Assembly: GCF_008123425.1 (NCBI RefSeq)
Contig: NZ_VSSS01000001.1
Coordinates: forward strand, 62,001-126,000
Length of the DNA stretch: 64,000 nucleotides
Direction: 5' to 3'
Source: Bradyrhizobium rifense
GTDB taxonomy: Bacteria > Pseudomonadota > Alphaproteobacteria > Rhizobiales > Xanthobacteraceae
The stretch's first letter is position 1, and the number at the start of each line of letters is the position of its first letter. A program made the translations under genes and the position numbers. This document shows, in pieces, positions 33,175 through 42,662 of the stretch. The notes beneath the pieces are model-generated. The model made no database searches, was not told the DNA's origin, and saw only the letters and a program-made list of their open reading frames with translations.

Positions 33175-34236
33175 ATGAACGCAAAAATCGACACCGTGCA
33201 GTCCTCGGCCGAGGCCCTGCGCTATCCCTGGGAACAGCATGCCGGCCCCGATGAGGTCGTGGAGATCAGGCCCGGCGTGTTGTGGGCGCGGCTGAAGCTG
33301 CCGTTCCGCCTCAACCATGTGAACATCTATCTGCTCGCCGACGGCGACGGCTATGCGATGATCGATGCCGGCTTCGGCAATGAGGAGACGATCGAGGCCT
33401 GGACCAAACTGTTCGAAGGGCCGCTGAAGGGCGTCAACATCACGCGCCTGATCGTCACCCACTCGCACCCCGATCATGTCGGCCTCGCCGGGTGGATCGT
33501 CGAGCGGTTCAACTGTCCGCTGGTGATGTCGCAGGTCGAATATCTGCAATCGGTCTATCACCAGAACCGCGGCACCGAGGAGCGGCGCGAGGCACAGCGG
33601 CTGTTCTTCCGCCGCCACGGCATGGACGAATCGCTCACCGAAAAGCTGCTCGGCCGCGGCCAGGATTATCTCAAGCGCGTCTCGGTGCTGCCGCCGTCCT
33701 ACCGCCGCATCTCGCATGGCGACGAGGTCGTGATCGGCACGCGCCGCTTCAAGGTGATCACCGGCGGCGGCCATGCGCTCGATCAGGTGATGCTGTATTG
33801 CGCCGACGACAAGCTGTTTCTGTCCGCCGACCAGGTGCTGAGCAAGATCTCGCCGAACGTCAGCGTGTGGGCCGTCGAGCCCGACCAGAACTCGCTCGGC
33901 GAATATCTGGCCTCGCTCGCGAGCCTCACCACCACCCTGCCCTATGATCTGCTGGTGCTGCCCGGCCACGGCGTGCCGTTCTACGGACTGAAGACCCGCA
34001 TCAAGCAGCTCGCCGATCACCACGAGGAACGCTGCCGCCTGATCGCGGAAGCCTGCCGCGAGGTGCCGCAGACCTCGCGCGCGCTGGTGCCTGTGGTGTT
34101 CAACAAGCACGTGCTCGACGAGCACCAGATGGGCTTTGCCGCCGGCGAGCTCGTCGCCCACGTCAACTACATGATTGTCGAGGGTCGGCTGACCGCCGAG
34201 ACCAAGGACGGCGTGCTCCAGTTCAGGACGAGTTGA
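33175..34236 (+). CDS. MBL-fold metallo-hydrolase
   Basis: A 353-residue metallo-beta-lactamase-fold protein. The metal-ligand motif THSHPDHVGLAG is at about residue 97, with later ligand histidines in GGGHALDQ and LPGHGVP. An extra C-terminal helical domain (HEERCRLIAEACREV) ending in HVNYMIVEGRL resembles the winged-helix tail of the thioesterase/lactonase-like subgroup. It probably hydrolyses an ester or thioester in the cytosol; the substrate is unknown. It is a single gene flanked by class A elements on both sides. Confidence 0.85.
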   Translation: MNAKIDTVQSSAEALRYPWEQHAGPDEVVEIRPGVLWARLKLPFRLNHVNIYLLADGDGYAMIDAGFGNEETIEAWTKLFEGPLKGVNITRLIVTHSHPDHVGLAGWIVERFNCPLVMSQVEYLQSVYHQNRGTEERREAQRLFFRRHGMDESLTEKLLGRGQDYLKRVSVLPPSYRRISHGDEVVIGTRRFKVITGGGHALDQVMLYCADDKLFLSADQVLSKISPNVSVWAVEPDQNSLGEYLASLASLTTTLPYDLLVLPGHGVPFYGLKTRIKQLADHHEERCRLIAEACREVPQTSRALVPVVFNKHVLDEHQMGFAAGELVAHVNYMIVEGRLTAETKDGVLQFRTS

Positions 34237-34258
34237 GCGGGACTCTGGCGGCTATGTC

Positions 34259-34398
34259 ACCTCGCCCCGCTTGCGGGGAGAGGTCGGATCGCTTCAGCGA
34301 TCCGGGTGAGGGGGACTCTCCGCGAGTCCAACTCTCACCGTCTTCGCGGAAACAGCCCCTCAACCCAACCCTCTCCCCGTAAGGACGAGGCGAGGGAG
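34259..34398. repeat. intergenic palindromic element (class A)
   Basis: CCTCGCCCCGCTTGCGGGGA starts the element; CTCTCCCCGTAAGGACGAGG closes it. It fills the gap between the convergent MBL gene and aroQ. Confidence 0.75.
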
Positions 34399-34421
34399 CA
34401 GACCGTCGCCGCGGCAACATC

Positions 34422-34859
34422 TCACCTCATATTCATATTCGCGATCGCGTGCAGCGCCGCGATGTAGCCGAACGGCCCCAGCCCGCAGATCACGCCCATC
34501 GCCACGAACGAGATCTTCGAGTGCCGGTGATATTCGTCACGGGCGTGGATGTTGGAGATGTGGACCTCAAGCACCGGGCCTTCGAATGCCTTGGTCGCGT
34601 CCATGATCGCGACCGAGGTGAAGGAGAAGCCGGCCGGATTGATGATGATGGCATCGGCATCCTGCCGCGCCGCCTGGATCAGGTCGACGAGGACGCCCTC
34701 ATGGTTGGACTGGTGGCAGGCCACGGTGAGACCGAGCTTCGCGGCGGCCTGCTCGCAGCTCGCATTGATCTCTGCGAGCGTCGTGGTGCCGTAGATGTGC
34801 GGCTCGCGCACGCCGAGCAGGTTCAAATTCGGACCGTTGAGGATCATCACGCGTTTCAT
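34422..34859 (-). CDS. aroQ: type II 3-dehydroquinate dehydratase
   Basis: A 145-residue enzyme of the shikimate pathway converting 3-dehydroquinate to 3-dehydroshikimate. The flexible active-site loop ILNGPNLNLLGVREPHIYG carries the catalytic Tyr. SNHEGVLVDLI, NPAGFSFTSVAI and HISNIHARDEYHRHS hold the remaining ligands and catalytic His. The second ATG (34859) has GAAGGA at proper spacing, so it is preferred over the one at 34865. It is a stand-alone gene, divergent from hemA. Confidence 0.93.
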   Translation of the reverse strand: MKRVMILNGPNLNLLGVREPHIYGTTTLAEINASCEQAAAKLGLTVACHQSNHEGVLVDLIQAARQDADAIIINPAGFSFTSVAIMDATKAFEGPVLEVHISNIHARDEYHRHSKISFVAMGVICGLGPFGYIAALHAIANMNMR

Positions 34860-35086
34860 GGACATGTTCCTTCTAATATTTTGCCGGCGGGGACCGGCGC
34901 CCGCCGCTACCGCACAGCAACATGAGCGATCCGCCATTGGGGCGCTTTGACTGGCGTCAGGCCGCCCCGCGCCGAGCCGAGCAAAAAAGGCAAGGACCGG
35001 CCAGGCCGGTGCACGGACACCGCTCCGCAGAAGCACAAATCACTGTGAACGCGTCAATCGGGTTCAAGCCATGTCGGGGCCCGATA

Positions 35087-35107
35087 GGGCATTTTGCCCA
35101 AATGCCC
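35087..35107. promoter_or_regulatory. inverted repeat in the hemA leader (1)
   Basis: GGGCATTT, five bases, AAATGCCC, about 92 bases before the hemA start codon, in the 339-base aroQ-hemA spacer. It may be an operator; it does not match a FixK box (TTGA-N6-TCAA). Confidence 0.4.
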
Positions 35108-35139
35108 CGCCTGTCCAAATGTGGGATAGCGCATAGACA

Positions 35140-35160
35140 TTAGAGCTGGAAAAGCTCTAA
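35140..35160. promoter_or_regulatory. inverted repeat in the hemA leader (2)
   Basis: TTAGAGCT, five bases, AGCTCTAA, 38 bases before the hemA start codon. It is close enough to be part of the mRNA leader or the promoter. It is 53 bases from repeat 1 measured start to start, roughly five helical turns. Confidence 0.4.
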
Positions 35161-35198
35161 AAAGTGCGGCCCCATGGTTCCGTTGCAGGTTTTTGCCG

Positions 35199-36428
35199 AT
35201 GGATTACAGCCAGTTCTTCAATTCCGCCCTCGATCGTCTCCACACCGAGCGACGCTACCGCGTGTTCGCCGATCTTGAGCGCATCGCCGGCCGGTTCCCG
35301 CATGCGCTCTGGCACTCGCCCAAGGGCAAGCGCGACGTCGTGATCTGGTGCTCGAACGATTATCTCGGCATGGGCCAGCACCCGAAGGTGGTCGGCGCCA
35401 TGGTCGAGACCGCAACCCGTGTCGGCACCGGCGCGGGCGGCACCCGCAACATCGCCGGGACGCATCATCCGCTGGTGCAGCTCGAGGCCGAGCTCGCCGA
35501 CCTCCACGGCAAGGAAGCGGCGCTGCTGTTCACCTCGGGCTATGTCTCGAATCAGACCGGCATCGCCACCATCGCAAAGCTCATTCCGAACTGCCTGATC
35601 CTGTCGGACGAGCTCAACCACAATTCGATGATCGAAGGCATCCGCCAATCCGGCTGCGAGCGGGTCGTGTTCCGCCACAACGATCTCGCCGATCTCGAAG
35701 AGCTCTTGAAGGCCGCAGGCCCGAGCCGGCCGAAGCTGATCGCCTGCGAGAGCCTCTATTCGATGGACGGCGACGTCGCCCCGCTCGCCAGAATTTGCGA
35801 TCTCGCCGAGAAGTATGGCGCGATGACTTATGTTGACGAAGTCCATGCCGTCGGCATGTACGGCCCACGCGGCGGCGGCATCGCCGAGCGTGACGGCGTG
35901 ATGCATCGCATCGACATTCTGGAAGGCACGCTGGCAAAGGCGTTCGGCTGCCTCGGCGGCTATATCGCCGCCAACGGCCAGATCATCGACGCCGTGCGCT
36001 CCTACGCGCCGGGCTTCATCTTCACCACCGCGCTGCCGCCAGCAATCTGCTCGGCTGCGACCGCCGCGATCAAGCATCTGAAGACCTCGAACTGGGAGCG
36101 CGAGCGCCACCAGGACCGCGCCGCCCGCGTCAAGGCGATCCTCAATGCCGCCGGCCTGCCGGTGATGTCGAGCGACACCCACATCGTGCCGTTGTTCATC
36201 GGCGATGCCGAGAAGTGCAAGCAGGCGTCCGACCTGCTGCTCGAAAATCAGGGCATCTACATCCAGCCGATCAACTATCCGACGGTCGCCAAGGGCACCG
36301 AGCGCCTGCGCATCACGCCTTCGCCCTATCATGACGACGGCCTGATCGATCAGCTCGCCGAAGCCCTGCTGCAAGTGTGGGACCGCCTCGGCCTGCCGCT
36401 GCGCGAAAAGTCGCTGGCGGCGGAGTAG
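35199..36428 (+). CDS. hemA: 5-aminolevulinate synthase
   Basis: A 409-residue PLP enzyme that condenses glycine and succinyl-CoA to 5-aminolevulinate, the first step of heme synthesis in alphaproteobacteria. The PLP lysine is Lys247 in [15 protein letters not shown]. The Asp in [15 protein letters not shown] and the glycine-binding NDYLGM segment are intact. The N-terminus [14 protein letters not shown] is standard, so the ATG at 35199 is used rather than a TTG two codons earlier. The gene is alone, with two inverted repeats in its leader. Confidence 0.95.
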   Translation: MDYSQFFNSALDRLHTERRYRVFADLERIAGRFPHALWHSPKGKRDVVIWCSNDYLGMGQHPKVVGAMVETATRVGTGAGGTRNIAGTHHPLVQLEAELADLHGKEAALLFTSGYVSNQTGIATIAKLIPNCLILSDELNHNSMIEGIRQSGCERVVFRHNDLADLEELLKAAGPSRPKLIACESLYSMDGDVAPLARICDLAEKYGAMTYVDEVHAVGMYGPRGGGIAERDGVMHRIDILEGTLAKAFGCLGGYIAANGQIIDAVRSYAPGFIFTTALPPAICSAATAAIKHLKTSNWERERHQDRAARVKAILNAAGLPVMSSDTHIVPLFIGDAEKCKQASDLLLENQGIYIQPINYPTVAKGTERLRITPSPYHDDGLIDQLAEALLQVWDRLGLPLREKSLAAE

Positions 36429-36438
36429 GGTCGCTTCC

Positions 36439-36461
36439 ACCCTCCCCTCGAGGGGGAGGGT
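36439..36461. terminator. hairpin after hemA
   Basis: ACCCTCCCC and GGGGAGGGT arms around TCGAG, ten bases after the hemA stop. It has no T tract. It has the same GC-rich arm style as the palindromes at 1936 and 7266. Confidence 0.4.
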
Positions 36462-36614
36462 AAGTGCCGGCAGCTCGCCCGCCACTTAACGACAATGCCA
36501 GTTCCTGCCCCCACACGGCATTTCGCTGTCGCTTGCGCCCGGCCAACGCGCTAGATTTACAGGGAAAATGAGATCGGGCGCGGGGCTGCCGCGCCGTGGG
36601 AGAGCGCGCTCGCC

Positions 36615-39600
36615 ATGCTGCACGACTGGGGCGTGATCGCCGCCGCCTTCGGCTATATCGGCTTCCTGTTCCTGGTGGCGAGCCATGGCGACCGCCGCTC
36701 GCCGGCCGGACATGGCCGTGCGTCGGGGCTGATCTACCCGCTGTCGATGGCGATCTACTGCACGTCCTGGACTTTCTTCGGCTCGGTCGGCTTCGCCACC
36801 CGCACCTCGACCGACTTCCTCGCGATCTATGTCGGCCCGATCCTGATGATCGGTCTCGGCGCCGGCGTGCTCCGCCGCGTGATCCAGCTTGCCAAGGCCC
36901 ACAACATCACCTCGATCGCCGACTTCATCGGCGCACGCTACGGCAAGAGCCAGGCCGTGGCGGCAACCGTGGCGCTGATCGCGATCATCGGCTCGGTGCC
37001 TTACATCGCCCTCCAGCTCAAGGCGGTCGCCTCCTCGCTCGAAGTCATCCTGAGCGAGGACCAGGCGTTCTCCCATATCCCGATCCTCGGTGACATGGCA
37101 CTGATGGTGACGCTGGCGATGGCAGCCTTCGCGGTGCTGTTCGGCACGCGCCAGACCGACGCCACCGAGCATCAGCACGGCCTGATGCTGGCGGTCGCGA
37201 CCGAATCCATCATCAAGCTGGTCGCGTTCCTCACCGCAGGCATCTTCGTCACTTTCTGGATGTTCTCGCCGCACGAGTTGATCGAGCGCGCGATGAAGAC
37301 GCCGGAGGCGGTGCGCGCCATCGACTATTCGCCCTCCATCGGCAACTTTCTCACAATGACGCTGCTGTCGCTGTGCGCGATCATGCTGCTGCCACGGCAG
37401 TTTCACGTCAGCGTGGTGGAGAATTCCTCGGATGCCGAGGTCAGCCGCGCGCGCTGGCTGTTCCCGCTCTATCTCGTCGCCATCAATGTGTTCGTGATCC
37501 CGATCGCGCTCGCCGGCCTCGTCAGCTTCCCGTTCGGCGCTGTCGACCCCGACATGTACGTGCTGGCGCTGCCGATGGAGGGCGGCGCGGGACTGCTCAG
37601 CGTCGCCGTCTTCGTCGGCGGCCTGTCGGCGGCCACCGCGATGGTGATCGTCGAATGCGTCGCGCTCTCCATCATGGTCTCCAACGACCTCGTGGTGCCG
37701 CTGGTGCTGCAACGACGACCCGAGAGCCGCGCCATCGCCACCGATTTCGGCGACTTCCTGCTGCGGTCGCGGCGGCTTGCGATCTTCGCCATCATGGTGA
37801 TGGCCTATTTCTACTATCGCGCGCTCGGCAACACCCAGCTCGCGGCAATCGGCCTGTTGTCCTTTGCCGCGATCGCGCAGCTCGCCCCCGCCTTCTTCGG
37901 CGGCCTGTTGTGGCGGCGCGCCACCGCGCGCGGCGCCATCGGCGGCATGATGGTCGGCTTCGCCGTATGGCTCTACACGCTGTTCATCCCGAGCTTCATC
38001 GATTCCTCGACCGCCGGGATCCTGCTGCTCCAGCACGGCCCGTTCGGCATCGAGGCGCTGCGGCCGCAGGCGCTGTTCGGCGCCGACCTGCCGCCGCTGA
38101 TGCATGGCGTGGTCTGGTCGCTCTCGCTCAACATCCTCACTTACGTGCTGCTGTCACTGGCGCGGCAACCCTCATCCATCGAGCTGGTGCAGGCCGATCT
38201 GTTCGTGCCCAACACGCTCGCGCCGATCGCCCCAAATTTCCGCCGCTGGCGCACCACCATCACGGTGCAGGACATCCAGACCACGGTCGCGCAATATCTC
38301 GGGCCCGATCGCGCCCGGCATTCGTTCGAGGCATTCTCGGCACGGCGCAATATGCGACTGGAGTCCGGAGCACCCGCCGATTTCGAGCTGCTGCAGCACG
38401 CCGAGCACCTGATCGCCTCGTCGATCGGGGCTGCGTCCTCCCGCCTCGTAATGTCGCTGCTGCTGCGCAAGCGGACCGTGTCCGCGAAAGCCGCACTGAA
38501 ACTGCTCGACGATTCCCATGCGGCGCTGCATTTCAACCGCGAGATCCTCCAGACCGCGCTCAACCATGTGCGCCAGGGCATCGCGGTGTTCGACGCCGAT
38601 TTGCAGCTGATCTGCTCCAACCGGCAGTTCGGCGATCTGCTCAACGTGCCCCCGCATTTCATCCAGTTCGGCACGCCGCTCCGCGAAATCCTGGAGTTCA
38701 TGGGCGTCAGCGATCCCGCAAACCAGGCCGACCGCGAGGCGATGATCGAGCAGCGGCTCGTGGCCTACACCACCGACAGCGAGCCCTATCTCGAACGCCT
38801 GCCGGAACGCCACATGGTGATCGAGGTGCTCACCAACCGCATGCCCGGCGGCGGCTTCGTCATCACCTTTACCGACGTCACACCGACCTTCGAGGCGGCC
38901 GAAGCGCTGGAGCGCGCCAATGCGACGCTGGAAAAGCGCGTGCGCGACCGCACCGAGGAGCTGACCCGGCTGAACTCCGAGCTGGCGCTGGCCAAGAGCA
39001 GCGCGGAAGACGCCAGCATCTCCAAGACGCGTTTCCTCGCGGCCGCCAGCCACGACATTCTCCAGCCGCTGAACGCGGCGCGGCTCTATGTCACGAGCCT
39101 GGTCGAGCGCCAGCACAGTGGCGAGGAGACGCGGCTGGTCGAGAACATCGACGAATCGCTGCAGGCCATCGAGGAAATCCTCGGCGCGCTGCTCGACATC
39201 TCCAGGCTCGATGCCGGCGCGATGACGACCTCGATTTCGAGTTTCAAGATGGCCGATCTGATGCGCTCGCTGGAGATCGAGTTCGCACCGATCGCACGCG
39301 CCAAGGGCCTCGACCTCACCTTCGTGCCCTGCGCGCTGCCGGTCGAATCGGACCGGCTGCTGCTGCGGCGGCTGTTGCAGAACCTGATCTCGAACGCGAT
39401 CAAATACACCCCGCGCGGGCGCGTGCTGGTCGGCTGCCGCCGCCAAGACCCCTCGCTCAAGATCTGCGTCTACGACACCGGCGTCGGCATCCCCTTGGCC
39501 AAGCGCGGTGAGATCTTCAAGGAATTCCATCGCCTCGAGCAGGGTGCACGGATCGCGCGCGGGCTGGGGCTGGGGCTATCGATCGTCGAGCGGCTGGCAC

Positions 39601-40124
39601 GCGTGCTCAACCACGGCATCGCCATCGACGCCAACGCGGGCCGCGGCTCGCTGTTCTCCGTGACGGTGCCGACGGCGAAGGCCGTGACGCTGACCGCGGC
39701 GGTGACCAGCGCGACGCCGCTGGCGCGTACGTCGATTGCGGGCGCGCTGATCGTCTGCATCGAGAACGACGCCGCGATCCTCGACGGCATGCGGACGCTG
39801 TTGAAGGCCTGGGACGCCGAGGTGATCGCGGTCGCCGATCCCGAAGGCGCGATATCAGCGATCGAAGTCGCCGGCCGGCGCGTCACCGGACTGCTCGTCG
39901 ACTATCACCTCGACCGCGGCAACGGCATCGCTGCCATCCGCGACATCCGCCGCCGCTTCGGCGACACCATCCCCGCGATCCTGATTACCGCCGATCGCAG
40001 CCCCGCCGTGCAGATGGCTGCGCGCGACGAGAAGATCGCGGTGCTGAACAAGCCGGTGAAGCCGGCATCATTGCGCGCGCTGCTCGGGCAATGGCGGACG
40101 CAGCAGATGGTGGCGGCGGAGTGA
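36615..40124 (+). CDS. SLC5-type transporter fused to hybrid histidine kinase
   Basis: A 1169-residue membrane protein. Residues 1-530 are a sodium/solute symporter (SLC5/PutP) domain with about 13 membrane segments, beginning FGYIGFLFLVASHGDRR and including YCTSWTFFGSVGFA. A PAS-like region covers residues 640-760. A coiled coil leads to the H-box FLAAASHDILQPLNA (His813) and the ATPase domain (LISNAIKYTPRGRV, GLGLSIVERLA). A receiver domain near 1045-1165 has LLVDYHLDRGNG (Asp about 1096). The layout resembles CbrA, where the symporter domain may sense transport. No separate response regulator is adjacent, so the output is unknown. Confidence 0.9.
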   Translation: MLHDWGVIAAAFGYIGFLFLVASHGDRRSPAGHGRASGLIYPLSMAIYCTSWTFFGSVGFATRTSTDFLAIYVGPILMIGLGAGVLRRVIQLAKAHNITSIADFIGARYGKSQAVAATVALIAIIGSVPYIALQLKAVASSLEVILSEDQAFSHIPILGDMALMVTLAMAAFAVLFGTRQTDATEHQHGLMLAVATESIIKLVAFLTAGIFVTFWMFSPHELIERAMKTPEAVRAIDYSPSIGNFLTMTLLSLCAIMLLPRQFHVSVVENSSDAEVSRARWLFPLYLVAINVFVIPIALAGLVSFPFGAVDPDMYVLALPMEGGAGLLSVAVFVGGLSAATAMVIVECVALSIMVSNDLVVPLVLQRRPESRAIATDFGDFLLRSRRLAIFAIMVMAYFYYRALGNTQLAAIGLLSFAAIAQLAPAFFGGLLWRRATARGAIGGMMVGFAVWLYTLFIPSFIDSSTAGILLLQHGPFGIEALRPQALFGADLPPLMHGVVWSLSLNILTYVLLSLARQPSSIELVQADLFVPNTLAPIAPNFRRWRTTITVQDIQTTVAQYLGPDRARHSFEAFSARRNMRLESGAPADFELLQHAEHLIASSIGAASSRLVMSLLLRKRTVSAKAALKLLDDSHAALHFNREILQTALNHVRQGIAVFDADLQLICSNRQFGDLLNVPPHFIQFGTPLREILEFMGVSDPANQADREAMIEQRLVAYTTDSEPYLERLPERHMVIEVLTNRMPGGGFVITFTDVTPTFEAAEALERANATLEKRVRDRTEELTRLNSELALAKSSAEDASISKTRFLAAASHDILQPLNAARLYVTSLVERQHSGEETRLVENIDESLQAIEEILGALLDISRLDAGAMTTSISSFKMADLMRSLEIEFAPIARAKGLDLTFVPCALPVESDRLLLRRLLQNLISNAIKYTPRGRVLVGCRRQDPSLKICVYDTGVGIPLAKRGEIFKEFHRLEQGARIARGLGLGLSIVERLARVLNHGIAIDANAGRGSLFSVTVPTAKAVTLTAAVTSATPLARTSIAGALIVCIENDAAILDGMRTLLKAWDAEVIAVADPEGAISAIEVAGRRVTGLLVDYHLDRGNGIAAIRDIRRRFGDTIPAILITADRSPAVQMAARDEKIAVLNKPVKPASLRALLGQWRTQQMVAAE

Positions 40125-40131
40125 AATCCGG

Positions 40132-40953
40132 TCAGTAGTCAGTCGATACGCTGAGCGCGCGCCACTTCTCGAGCTCTTCGAGACGGACCTTGTCCGTCGC
40201 CGCAATGGCATTCACGGCGTCGCTGCCGAGCGCGATGCGCAGGGGCGGATGGTCCATGCCGACGAGCTGCAGCACTGCGGCAGCCGCCTTGGCGGGATCA
40301 CCGGGCTGACGGCCATCGTAGTCGCGCTGCATCCTGACGGCAGCACCGACGACGGCGTCATACTCCGCGCGGCCTTCATCCGTGTCGTGCGCGGCCTGCG
40401 CGAAGCCGGTCCGGAAGCCGCCGGGCTCGACGATCGTCACGTGCACGCCGATCAGCGCCATCTCGCGCGCCAAAGATTCCGAAAACCCCTCGATCCCCCA
40501 TTTCGCGGCCGAATAGGCCGCGCGGGCCGGCGCACCGATCCGTCCGCCGACCGAGGAGAACTGCACGATGTGCCCGCGGCGCTGACGGCGCAGCACGGGG
40601 ATCGCGGCTTTGGTGACGATGATGGTGCCGATCAGGTTGGCGTCGATCTGTTGACGGAATGATTCCAGGCTGGTGTCCTCGACCGATCCGAGCTCGCCAT
40701 AGCCCGCGTTGTTCACGACCACGTCGACGCCACCGAACGCTTCGACGGCAAGGCCGATCGCAGCTTGCGCGGCCGCCTCGTCGGTTACGTCGAGCGTTGC
40801 AAGCCGCAGCCTCTCACCAAAGCGTTCGAGCAGGGGTTCGAGGGAACCGAGGCTGCGGGCCGTTGCAACCACCTGGTCTCCCGCCGCGAGTGCGGCTTCC
40901 GTAATGGCACGCCCAAGCCCGCGCGAGCTGCCGCTGATGAACCATGTCTTCAC
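40132..40953 (-). CDS. short-chain dehydrogenase/reductase
   Basis: A 273-residue classical SDR. The NAD(P)-binding motif SGSSRGLG is at residues 7-14, NNAGYGELG at about 85, and the catalytic Ser and YSAAK are present (SSVGGRIG then YSAAKWG). The tail QLVGMDHPPLRIALG matches the oxidoreductase subgroup. The cofactor is likely NADP, given the Arg after the Gly motif. It is convergent with the hybrid kinase and lies 20 bases downstream of the cytochrome P460 gene on the same strand, so it may be in that unit. The substrate is unknown. Confidence 0.88.
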   Translation of the reverse strand: MKTWFISGSSRGLGRAITEAALAAGDQVVATARSLGSLEPLLERFGERLRLATLDVTDEAAAQAAIGLAVEAFGGVDVVVNNAGYGELGSVEDTSLESFRQQIDANLIGTIIVTKAAIPVLRRQRRGHIVQFSSVGGRIGAPARAAYSAAKWGIEGFSESLAREMALIGVHVTIVEPGGFRTGFAQAAHDTDEGRAEYDAVVGAAVRMQRDYDGRQPGDPAKAAAAVLQLVGMDHPPLRIALGSDAVNAIAATDKVRLEELEKWRALSVSTDY

Positions 40954-40973
40954 GATGAGACCTCCGGATCGTC

Positions 40974-41528
40974 TCAGGGCGCGAGCCGCGTGAAGACGTA
41001 GTCATGGTCCTTAGCATGAGCCTCATGGCAGGCAAAGCAGGTGCGGTGCTGCGCCTCGTCAACCGGCTTGCCGTTGATGAAGCGCCCAAAGCCCCACCCG
41101 CCGGTCGCGGCATATTTCTTGGAGTCCTTGACCATGACCTGCACCGTGGTGGCAGCTCCCGGAATGGTCGCGGATGCGAAGTCGGGAGACTGCGTGCGCT
41201 TCCAGGCGCGCTTCACAAGACTAGTGCCGTCGGGGAATGGCAGCTTGCCATCCTGATAGGCATCGATGGCGGTCTGGTTGCCGACGACGGCACGCAGCTC
41301 GTTCAGAGGCGCCCCCTCTTCGGCCGGCGCGATCAGCTCCCACTGCTTGTAGCCGGCAGGGATCGTCACGCCGAAAATCGGCGAGGCAGCCGCCGTCGCA
41401 GGGCCTTCGGCCAGCGCGATCGAGACCAGATACGGCACGCAAGTCAGGAGAACAACGAGCAGCAGCGCGGTCAGCATGATGACCGCGGGCATAGGAGGAC
41501 TTTTCTTTTCAGTTTCGATGGACGGCAT
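40974..41528 (-). CDS. cytochrome P460-family protein
   Basis: A 184-residue c-type heme protein with an N-terminal membrane or signal helix (residues 14-40, PAVIMLTALLLVVLLTCVPYLV). The mature domain fits cytochrome P460, and its single heme-binding motif is CFACH at residues 164-168, near the C-terminus. P460 proteins oxidise hydroxylamine or other small nitrogen compounds; I cannot confirm the cross-linking lysine here. The start at 41528 is preferred over an internal ATG at 41492. It precedes the SDR gene on the same strand and follows the epoxide-hydrolase-like gene. Confidence 0.8.
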   Translation of the reverse strand: MPSIETEKKSPPMPAVIMLTALLLVVLLTCVPYLVSIALAEGPATAAASPIFGVTIPAGYKQWELIAPAEEGAPLNELRAVVGNQTAIDAYQDGKLPFPDGTSLVKRAWKRTQSPDFASATIPGAATTVQVMVKDSKKYAATGGWGFGRFINGKPVDEAQHRTCFACHEAHAKDHDYVFTRLAP

Positions 41529-41597
41529 CGCACTTCTTCAAGCTGGGATCGCGGCCCTCGGTCCGGCCCGCGCCGGACCGAGGTCTTGAACGAGCGC

Positions 41598-42629
41598 TCA
41601 GGCGCCTCCGTCGGCATCGATGACGGCCTTGGCAAAGGCTTGCGGTGCTTCCTGCGGCAAATTGTGACCGATGCCGCCGGTGATCAGGCGATAATCGTAG
41701 CGGCCGGAGAATCTCTTGGCGTAGGCGCTGGGATCAGGATGCGGCGCGCCGTTGGCATCGCCCTCCATCGTGATCGTCGGCACGTCGATGACCGGCGTTG
41801 CCGCGAGCTTCTTTTCGATCTCCTCGTACTTCGCCTCGCCCTTGGCGAGCCCGTGCCGCCAGCGGTAATTGTGGATCGTGATCGCGACGTGATCCTTGTT
41901 CTCGAAGGCCTTCGCACTGCGATCGAAGGTGGCGTCGTCGAACTTCCACTGCGGCGAGGCCAGCTTCCAGATCAGCTTTGCGAAATCATGCGTGTACTTC
42001 TCGTAGCCGGCGCGACCGCGCTCGGTGGCGAAATAGAACTGGTACCACCATTGCAGCTCGGCCGCCGGCGGCAGCGGCGCGTTGCCCGCAGCCTGGCTGG
42101 AGATCAGATAGCCGCTAACCGAGACCAGCGCGCGGCAGCGCTCCGGCCACAGCGCCGCGATGATATCGGCGGTGCGCGCGCCCCAGTCGAAACCGGCAAC
42201 GACCGCCTTCTTGATGTTGAGCGCATCCATCAGCGCGATGATGTCGACGGCCAGCGCGGCCGGCTCGCCATTGCGCAGCGCCTCGCTGGAGAGGAAATGC
42301 GTCGAACCGTAGCCGCGCAGATAGGGGATGATGACGCGATAGCCGGCCTGCGCCAGGATCGGGGCGACATCGACGAAGCTGTGAATGTCATAGGGCCAGC
42401 CGTGGAGCAGGATCGCCACCGGACCCATCGCGGGGCCAGCTTCGGCATAGCCGACGTTCAGCACACCGGCATTGATCTGCTTGATCGTGCCGAAGGAGGC
42501 GTTGGTTGCGGAGGATCGCGGCGTCTCGGTTTCGGCGCGCGCAAGGTCGATCACGCCGAGACCGATGGCGACGGTCCCGGCGGCCACGCCGAGGAACTGG
42601 CGGCGATGCTGGTCGATAATCTGTGTCAT
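41598..42629 (-). CDS. Tat-exported epoxide-hydrolase-like alpha/beta hydrolase
   Basis: A 343-residue alpha/beta hydrolase with a twin-arginine signal (HRRQFLGVAAGTVAIGLGV), so it is exported folded. The LLHGWPYDIHSF oxyanion segment is followed by the nucleophile elbow GFDWGARTA, where Asp replaces Ser, as in epoxide hydrolases and dehalogenases. A late GGIGHNLPQEAP gives the histidine. It should open epoxides or remove halogen in the periplasm, but the substrate is unknown. It may be cotranscribed with ohr upstream, 33 bases away. Confidence 0.84.
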   Translation of the reverse strand: MTQIIDQHRRQFLGVAAGTVAIGLGVIDLARAETETPRSSATNASFGTIKQINAGVLNVGYAEAGPAMGPVAILLHGWPYDIHSFVDVAPILAQAGYRVIIPYLRGYGSTHFLSSEALRNGEPAALAVDIIALMDALNIKKAVVAGFDWGARTADIIAALWPERCRALVSVSGYLISSQAAGNAPLPPAAELQWWYQFYFATERGRAGYEKYTHDFAKLIWKLASPQWKFDDATFDRSAKAFENKDHVAITIHNYRWRHGLAKGEAKYEEIEKKLAATPVIDVPTITMEGDANGAPHPDPSAYAKRFSGRYDYRLITGGIGHNLPQEAPQAFAKAVIDADGGA

Positions 42630-42662
42630 GATCTCCTGCCTCGTTGATGGTTGTCGGAGTCT

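Noticed and set aside
35041..35110. Possible FixK box in the hemA spacer
   Set aside because: The nearest TTGA/TCAA-like bases do not have the required six-base spacing or symmetry.
36486..39530. Long minus-strand frames under the hybrid kinase
   Set aside because: They are antisense shadows; the + strand carries an intact 1169-residue kinase.
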